Assembly: GCF_028389875.1 (NCBI RefSeq)
Contig: NC_084674.1
Span: 13,797,501-13,861,500 of the forward strand
Source: Rhea pennata
Taxonomy: Eukaryota > Chordata > Aves > Rheiformes > Rheidae
Reading direction: 5' to 3'
DNA length: 64,000 nucleotides
Made by a program: the position numbers and the translations under genes. The notes under the pieces are model-generated. The model was not told where the DNA came from and did not search any database. It saw only the letters and a program-made list of their open reading frames with translations. This document shows, one piece after another, positions 56,440 to 64,000 of the stretch. Every line of letters starts with the position of its first letter. The first letter of the stretch is position 1.

Positions 56440-58890
56440 CTCAGGGAGAGCAGAAAGTCCCCAAGCAATTGAATTGCTTTAGGGCCGAGCGCTGCAGACA
56501 GGAAAGGGCTGACCATGAAAATCCCTGACCACAGGCACTGAAGCCTGCTCTTGGGCTGCTTGGGTGAGCAGAGCCAGGGCTAGAGTCTTGTCCTGATGGG
56601 ACTAGGTGATCCATCACACTCTTGACGGGTGGATCCTTTTCTGGGCCCTGGCCTTGGCAGAGTGAGAAAGGACAGTCCTGGAAAGAGGCATTTAGCTGGG
56701 ATAGCACCTGGCTGAACCTGGGGTATGTCTGTGCTGTTGACCTGGGAAAGCCCGTAGAAATGCCTGAGGCTGTTTTCTTCACAGAGGCAGGGCTCTCCTA
56801 CCATCTTCTCTATAGCCATCTCCCAAGGATCTTCATGCCTTTCCTGAGCTCCAGGTGGATGTTGTGCCCCAGAATGGGCTCTCAGAGTTGATTCATTAAG
56901 GGCTGTTAAGTAGATTTGATACTCATCTTTGAAGCCTGGAAACACCAGGGCAGAGGATGCCTTAAAAGTTGTTAAACCTTCTCCTAGATGGGACATTTCT
57001 ATTCTTTGGCATCTTGAGCTAGATATGTTCCTACCAGCTACAGCCTGGACTCACTGTTGCTACTGGACTATTCAAGTTACAGAGTCTCAGAGCAGTTGCA
57101 GCTTTTCCCAGGAGTATCTCAGAGGCTGTTGTCAATCTCGAGCAAACCTAGTCAACGTCACATTCCCCTGATGGGGAAGAGCCCTTTCTCTGGCAATCCT
57201 GGTGCAAGATAAGTGCCTAGGAGGATCTGGCCAGCAGCAAGCCCATCTCTGCCCGTGCCCCAGCTTGGCGCAGCGAGTGTGCTGAGCTGGTGTGAGCAGC
57301 AGGAATCCACTGTCTCAAAGTTCGCTCGTTTGGAAATAGTGCTCTTTTCAACGGTTCTGTTATCAGATGGAGCATTTCCTTCATCAGTGTTAATATCCAT
57401 GTAGTGAAACAATGAAAGGGCTTCCTATCAGTTCCAAATAGGACGTGAAAAGCTCTCAGCGTTAAGAGTAGAGGATGCTGGAATAGGGCAATGGGAAACG
57501 CCTGAGTCACTGAAATGCCTCTTTGATTCCATTAGTCTGATATGTTCAAAAGGGAAGAAGAAAAAAAAAGAGAGAGAGAGAGTGGAGCTAGTTAATGATC
57601 TGAGGGACAGAGGGCAGGAAGGACCAATGCTTGCAGCACGGTCGCTGCGAGGAAGGAAAGGCACCGAGGGCCGTGCTAGCAGGGGCTTTGGAAAGTGGTG
57701 AGCGTAGCAGAGAACTTCGTGCTGCAAATTGGGCATTTTGTTTTCAGAGAGAGGGGAGGTGTGAGGGGTGAGTGGAGATACCCTCCCAGCCGAAACCAGC
57801 ACCTCTCCTCCCGCTGCCCTGGGCCCATGTGCACCGGCCGGGACCAACTTGGTGCTTGCGGCACTGCAGGAAAGCTTCAGCAGCAGCGAGGGTGGCAGTG
57901 GCTGGTTGCTGTGGTGCCTTTCGCAAGCAGTACGGACTCCTTTTGAAGCAGGCAGAGATCAGTTATCAGTGTTTGGCCAGGAGCAGCATGAGAGCAGAGT
58001 GCTACTCCCGCTCCTTCTGCGACTGACAGCCGTAGCTTTGGGCGACTGATTCCCAGAGCTGGATTGCAGGTGCAGCAGGCAGCAATGGGCATCCTACATC
58101 TACCTGGATGAACGACTCTTTGGGATGAGACATCCCAAGCCCAGGAAGCTTGCCTGCAAGCTGCCCTTCTGTCCTTTATCTGCGGCCTGTGGATTTTAGG
58201 CCTGTCAGTCCTGTCCAACTGATTAGCTGCAAAAAAAAAAAGAAAAAAAAAGAAACTTTAAATCACTGTGATTTAGAGGGCCTTCCAAACACCACAGACT
58301 TGGATTAGAGGAGGGAAAAAATGCTTTGCAAAGCATCCAAGGTCACAAGCTCGCAGCATGGAGGAGTGACCCTTTTTATTGCTTATTCTCCCAGCGCGGG
58401 AAGGATGTGATCCAGGCACAGGCTCCACTTGCACTGGAAATTTGCTTGCTGCTGGAGTGAGGGATTTGCTGATATTGGGCAGCACCTGCTGTCCTTGAGC
58501 AGAACGAGCAGAAGATCCCAAACCTGAGACACCCTGGCTTGGAGGAGGGCAGGAGGCCAGGGCAGAGCAGTTGTGGGCCGCTCTTGTTCTGGGAGCTGAA
58601 GGTTTCCTGGCTGGGACCCACAGCCAGATGTAAATCTCAAGGCCACTCTACAACTATGCAGGCAGTGACTGTGCGACAGGTCAGGGACTGGGAGCAGATT
58701 TTCCTTGTTACAGGAAGAGCTGAATGCTGCAAATGCTTTGGGCATATCTTTATTTTATCTGGCTGTCTTGCAAACTGTCCCTAATCTCTGGGAGGCAAAC
58801 ACCCCGAGGGGCATAACGACAGATGCCTCACTGTTCTCCTTGTCGAAGTCCCATGATAAAATGAGGTAGAAACTGCAAAGAAAAGGAAGG
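56440..58890. other. Intergenic, no gene recognised
   Basis: GC-moderate DNA. An AT-rich stretch at about 57310-57415 contains TTATCAGATG, overlapping GATA and E-box motifs. A GA repeat is at 57569-57583 and an A-rich run at 58230-58253. Confidence 0.45.
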
Positions 58891-58909
58891 GGGAGAGCGG
58901 TGGGAGTCA

Positions 58910-59440
58910 GAGCTGCTTCTTCGTGGTGGTGAGAGCGCTCCCCAGGGCAAGGCTCGACGCAGAGCATCTCCAGTTCCCGCGAGGGACAGGGCCGCCCTTT
59001 GTGGAGGGCGAGACAAGAGGCGGCCGGCGGCCCGCTGACAGCCGAAGCCAGCCCCGCGCGGCGTTGAAAAGCGGAGGGAGGCCGTGCCAGCGCTGGGGGG
59101 AGCGTGCCGGGGGGCAGGTTCGTGCACAAAGGGCCAGCCTGTCTTCACACCTGCGTGGAGGCTGGGGCGCTGACAGGTGAGGCGAGGGGCATGATGCCAC
59201 CGAAAGAGGCACGTCGCTGGGAGGCAGCGCGGCAAGGCACCACGAGGAAAGGCAAGCAGCATGGTGACAAGCGACGTGCTGGGTCTCGAGCACCCAGCAG
59301 GGAAGGCAGCTGGGCGGCGGCAAGGATAGGCATGGCCGAGGCGCGGAGCGGGGGGACAGGCACCACGTGGAGGGGGGTGGAGGGGAGCTTGGGCTGTCCC
59401 AGCTCGGCTGGTCTGCAGTGGGAACAGGAGCCTGAGCCAG
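58910..59440. other. CpG-rich block
   Basis: CpG density is raised, especially 58970-59110. No convincing reading frame. Could be a promoter of an unannotated transcript. Confidence 0.35.
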
Positions 59441-60289
59441 GGCTTGAGTAAAGACTTGGAGAAGTTCTTGGGAAAGGCTTCCCTGCCATCTCTACCTTCA
59501 CTGAAAATATATAGCAGCCCTGGCCTGTGAATCGGGTCTTTCCCAGAATCTGCTGAAGACCCAAATTGGGCATCTCTGTGGGTTTAGAGCTATTTTTCCT
59601 CCTTGTCAGCGTGCCTGTGTTTGAACGCGCCTTTACTGTGCCGAGGACCCCTCGGCTGCCTGCAGTCTGCCCTGCATGTGTTTATGCTGTGAGCCCTTGG
59701 CAGGGCTGGAGTCCTGCTGAAAGCCAGCATGGACAAGTTCAGGTGAGCCCTCAGCAATGGCTGTTCCCCTGTGTTTTGGTGAGTTTTGGCTTGGGGCTCT
59801 CCTGGGAGCCCATCACTAGCAAGAAGGGCTGAGCCTCAGCTACTCTGCAGCTACTGCAAAGTGCACCAAAACACACCAACGCCAAGAGTGCCAGCACTGA
59901 CCTTGCTGGGAGAAATGCAGGCCGGGGCACAAGGCTTGTCCAGCACAAGGGGCATTGCGGCCTGTGCCCCTGGGCTCCCCAAATCATCCCTTTCCTGCAG
60001 GGGGGCAGAGTGCTGCCACCTCGCTGCAATGGGGACTGCCAGTCCCACGGCAGGGGGCTGGGGATGGAGAATCAAGCACATCCACCAGCTTGTGAGCTCA
60101 GGAGAGCTTTCGCTCTGGGTGGAGAGAGATTCTCTGGGCATCATCACCTCCCTCCCCAGCTGTGCAGCGGCTCTGCAACCCCTAGAAGGGGAATGGCTCC
60201 CTTGGGCCGTGTGCCCTCCTTCCCCTGTTGTCACGGGGGTGCCTGCAGGTGTGGGGACATGTGTCCCCCTCGGGCGCTGGCTCTGAAGC

Positions 60290-60750
60290 TGTCTGACCCA
60301 CCGCGCTGCTGGCTCGCGTGGGGGACCCCCGCTCGCGGCCGGCTCCGGGGCGGCGCTTTGGCAGTCTGGCCGCGGCCTTCGGGTGCATTTTAGCGGTTTG
60401 ACTTAACGAAATCCAACTTCGGCGTTTGCGCATCTTCCCCGGCTGCGCCAAGGCGCGGGCCGGGAGCTCCGCGCCGCTGCCGCCTTCGCCGCGCTGCAAA
60501 ACTTGGCCGAGGCCGCCCCCGCGCGGCCGAGGCCCCCGGCCCCGCGCCCCCCCGGCCCCGCGCCCCCCGCGCCCCCCGGCCCCGCGCCGCCCCCTCCCCG
60601 CACCCCCCCGGCTCCGCACCGGCCCGCGCTCCCCGCACCCCCCGGCTGTGCGCCCCCTCGACTCTGTGCCCCCTGGCCCCGCGCCCGGCTCCGCGCTCCA
60701 CTCCGAAGGGAGCGAGGCCGTGTGGCTGTTCGGAGCTCAGGGTTTGCTGG
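60290..60750. other. CpG island
   Basis: Sharp CpG island starting near 60290, with an NRF1-like TTTGCGCATC (60425-60434). Its right half is a C-rich imperfect tandem repeat. Such an island usually marks a promoter, but no coding exon or splice donor can be assigned. Confidence 0.5.
60525..60700. repeat. C-rich imperfect minisatellite
   Basis: Repeating units of the type CCCCCCGGCCCCGCGC, about 15-16 bases, degrade rightwards into CCCCCCGGCTCCGCAC variants. The plus frame reads as Pro/Ala/Arg only. The minus strand is G-quadruplex-prone. Confidence 0.75.
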
Positions 60751-60759
60751 ATCAGTCTC

Positions 60760-63400
60760 TGGGAGAGCGCGTTGGGATGTCTGCAGTTCTTTTCATTTGT
60801 TTATTGGGATGTTTTCCCTTCCTCCGGCCTCTTTTTCTCCCTCCTCTGGCCTCTTCGTTCCCCTGGCTTCCCATCTGCTGAACCCCCACCTCTGTACAGC
60901 AGCCAGCGGGCTGGCTGAGACGTGGTGCAAGCGGTTCAGCTGTTCCTGAGCTGCGTGTCGAGACCTTTCTCTGGAGCGGAGGTGTGTGGTCCCTGCAGCT
61001 CTCGTGGCATCCCCAGCCCTGGGCAGAGGTCCGTTTCCCCCACAGGCTCCAGCCCGTGGAGTCAAGGGTTACAACAGACCTTGGTGTTCAGGATCAGAGG
61101 GCTGCAGAGCCATCTGGCCTCGAGGCGGGCAGCTAAGAGGGGAGCAAAGGGGCCGTGTGGCCCTGGGAGGAGCCTGCTGGCGCCAGACCCCCGAAACGGG
61201 CTCCGTTTGGTGCTTGCGTGGCCCTACTGTGGCTGCCAGCGTGGCCCAGCTCGGGACCTCAGCGAAACACAGCGTGTCCCTTTCCTGTCCCAGCTGGGAA
61301 GGGCTGGGTCCCTGCCAGCTTTCCTGTTTGTGTTACGCCCTGCAGGCTCCCGAGCAGCCTTTCTCTTCCAGGGCGGGAGGGAGAGGGGAGCAGAGATCCC
61401 CTAGGGGTGCCCACAACCTGCAGGGCATGGTGACGCCTTCTCCCTTCCCTCTGGGACTGCCCCTGTGCTCCTGTATGGCTCCCAGACAGCCCCTGGGGTG
61501 CAGTCGAAGGTGGGGCTTCAGCCAAGCAACAAGGCACAAAACCGAAGGCGAGAGGGGGCCCGTGCCCTCCTGCAAGGCAGTGGGCCCTGCGAGACTGCTC
61601 CGCTAGCTGGGCCAGCGTCGCTGGAACAGTGCCATTGCCACCCCGAGGAGCTGGGCTGTCCGGGGCAGGCAGGCTGTGGCGAGGTGATACGGGGCTCTTC
61701 TCTTTTAGGCTGGGATCACGGCCGGCCGATGTGCCGGGAGGAGAGTCTGTGGAAGCACGTTCCCAAGTGGCACTCTAAAAAGCCGCTTATCTGCCTGGGG
61801 TCAGGAAGCCCTTTTGCACCCATGGCTGCTGGCCTGCTCCATTTAAGCCATGAACATCCCTGCGCAGGGGCTGTTCGGTGGCTTGTCCCACCTGGGGCTC
61901 TGCGGGGAGCCTTTCCTTCCTGGCTGCGGCATGGGAGCAAAGAGCTGACGGGCTCCCAGAGCCCCACAGAGGGCAGGAGCAGCTCTTGCCAGCTGAGCCT
62001 TCCCGGCCGGGTGCTCAGTTCGCTGCAGGACAGCGGTGAGAGATGCCTCCTGGCGCTGTCAGGACATGACGAGTGCGGAGAGAGGCTTCCAGCCCTGCCC
62101 CGTGGCCGGGCCGGGAAGGGGCTGATTTCAAAGCGAGGTGCTCCTCCTGGCCGCGGGGATTAGGCAGCTGAGGGCTCGCATTGTTTTCCCAGGTTGCGGA
62201 GGGGTTGATGGCAGGCAGGATTAGTCTGGCACAGCTTCCCTGTGTGCTCTAGGAGGCACAATAGGACCTTGAAGAGAAGAAGCTGCACAGATGACAGATG
62301 AGAGGAGCATCTCTCAGCAGCCGCTGCCTCTGCACGCACGTGGGGTGCGTGCTGGGCTGTCGGGACAAGTGCTGCTCTGCGGCTCAGTGCCTGCCAGGAA
62401 ACCCTTCCCTTAACCATGTGCCCAGGGACTCCTTCCCCCACGCTGCTGGGCCTGGGGCTGCCAGCGGCCTCTCCAGGGTGTGCAGAGCAGTGGCAGAGAT
62501 GTGGTTCCCTTCTCTGCATGGAGCTTGGAGGGCAGAGAGAGCACATGGTGGCATTGAGCATCCCTGCTGCAGCCAGCGCTCTTCCCTGAGGCACATCCAC
62601 ATCTCCCCTTCTCCCACCCAAAGCCATTGCTGCCATTCAGGACATCTAGAGACCCCTGGGACGCTGGGACAGGGGCACCTGTGCAGGCCCAACAGAGCCT
62701 GGGAAAAGGGCGCATGCAGATAAACAGGTAACAAGTGCATAGGGAGCTATTTCTTTAAAATTTTAATCATTTGTGATCAGAAACAGTCAGAACTCTAAAT
62801 CAGTGCAGTTAGAAGCTGAAACGTGGAAGTCCTGTGAGGCAGTGGTGATGTACATCCCTCGCAGGGCTGCCGCCCGTCAGGGATCTCCCTCTCCCAGACC
62901 TGCGCCCAGCATCGCGGGCTCTCACGGTGGCCTGTGGCCATGGCATGCTCCAGTGCAGCGGTGGAAAGCGTCGTAACAACGGGACTCGGCAAACTGTGTG
63001 GAGAGCCAGCCGCTGGGTGGCACCTCCTTCCCAAAAACCTTGCCTTTGGATGGGCGGCCCAGGCCTCCTCGGGAGGGGATGGGATGCGGGTGGGCTGAAT
63101 GCTGCTCCAGCAGCAGGGCTTGGGGTCCCTGCATAGGACCCTTTGCCTTCCCTGCTCTCCTGCTCCCATCCCCTGGCTCTGTGCCCCAGCTGACTGGGTG
63201 CGTCTGGTGAACCAGAGCAAAGTCTTTTCTTCTGGAAAGAGGAGAAGCAGTCGGCGGGAGGAGAGGTCTTTCCTTGCCCATTCAGTCACTACAGCAGCCA
63301 CGCTTGTGCTACCAGATTTTTGCTGAAGTGACTGGGAGCCAGGTTTAAGCTCAAAGAAAGACGTGCCCAAGCCGAGCAGGGGCAGGCTGGCAGCCCAGCA
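60760..63400. other. Intergenic, no gene recognised
   Basis: GC-rich DNA with multiple open frames on both strands but no recognised protein, RNA gene or mobile element. Confidence 0.45.
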
Positions 63401-63439
63401 CCAGAGCACGCCGAGTGGGGTGCAGAGCCGCGCCACCAG

Positions 63440-64000
63440 TGAGCTGCAGTGATTGCCCAGCTCGCGGCAGAAACCACAGCTGCGCGCCGCCCTGCCGTTG
63501 CTCGTCCCTGATAACTCGCTGCCGAATGTGAGCGTGCGCCGTTGCCTGCCCGGCCCAGCTCTGTCCGCGGGGGTCGTCCCCGGACTGGAGCCGCCCTGCC
63601 GCCTGGGGCAGCCCGGCCTCCCGGGGGTGCAGCGCGGCTCTGCCCGGCAGCGGTCGGTCCGGGCTGTGCCTCGGACGCGCCTGAGCCACGGGAAGAAGGA
63701 AGACGGCCACTGCAGAGCAGGCCCAGCAGAGCCACGCAGCCTCTGCCTTCGCCACGGGCCACCACGTGCCATCGGAAGTCCTGCCAGCCAGGCTGAGAAC
63801 CAAGGAGACTCAAAACACCTCAGGCTTTTTTGTACCCTCTCCACCCCAGGATCGGAGGCCTGGGACGGCCTGGGACGGTGAGGGCAGACCGGGGCTGGGC
63901 TCAGTCCGCGGAGGCCGAGGGGGATCGCGGTGCCGGCGCGCTCTCACGGAGGCCGCGTGAGCATCCGTTAGGCGCCGCGGGCCAGGCCCCAGCCCTCCCC
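63440..64000. other. CpG-rich block at the right edge
   Basis: CpG density rises from about 63440 and remains high to the window end. It may be the start of a promoter island of the next gene beyond the window (RPN1 is the 5' neighbour of GATA2 in human), but no RPN1-like reading frame is present here. Confidence 0.35.

Noticed and set aside
57360..57369. TTATCA overlapping CAGATG as a TAL1/GATA composite
   Set aside because: The motifs overlap, so both factors could not occupy the known composite geometry; kept only as part of an AT-rich stretch.
62795..63844. 349-residue minus-strand frame
   Set aside because: No recognisable domain, overlaps similarly open frames on both strands, GC-rich DNA; more likely chance.
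33300..64000. RPN1 coding exons
   Set aside because: RPN1 is the expected 5' neighbour, but no frame shows ribophorin-like sequence.

Overview
This is nuclear DNA from a vertebrate, almost certainly a bird. Genes are split by GT-AG introns, CpG islands alternate with AT-rich DNA, and long homopolymers and microsatellites are common. The one protein-coding gene I can establish is GATA2, on the minus strand. Its five coding exons (20899 down to 12310) join without a frameshift into a 466-residue protein with both GATA zinc fingers. Length and residue choices fit avian GATA2 better than the 480-residue mammalian protein. The absence of recognisable CR1 tails does not argue against a bird at this scale.

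Layout, left to right. 1-960 is a CpG island of unknown ownership; a minus-strand reading frame with a good start context runs off the left edge. 960-8400 is intergenic, broken by a CpG island at about 5030-5780. At 8874 a plus-strand TATA box precedes a CpG island (about 8900-9520), a possible independent promoter facing the GATA2 3' end. 9930-12309 is the likely GATA2 3' UTR, with AATAAA on the minus strand at 9950-9955. 12310-21160 holds the coding exons and introns. 21679 to about 21898 is the untranslated proximal first exon, preceded by a TATA-like box and an inverted CCAAT box. A second, distal untranslated first exon probably ends at 28789 (a strong donor in a CpG island with an octamer upstream). 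This matches the two-promoter layout (IS and IG) known for GATA2.

The key regulatory find is in the intron between the two finger exons, about 0.68 kb past the N-finger exon (15735-15754). It has the architecture of the mammalian GATA2 +9.5 haematopoietic/endothelial enhancer (E-box, 8-bp spacer, AGATAA, adjoining GGAA), but the E-box CATCTG reads TATCTG here. Upstream of the distal promoter there is an inverted GATA pair (30131), a GATA cluster (31027-31160) and a perfect RFX X-box beside a GATA site (32602-32623). These suit the autoregulatory switch sites described 1.8 to 3.9 kb upstream in mammals.

From about 33.3 kb to 64 kb I find no convincing coding exon. There are islands of AT-rich, motif-dense sequence that look like conserved non-coding elements, plus CpG islands at about 58.9-59.4, 60.3-60.75 and 63.4-64 kb. 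The simplest reading is that this is the 5' regulatory domain of GATA2. I found no sign of a new multi-gene system.
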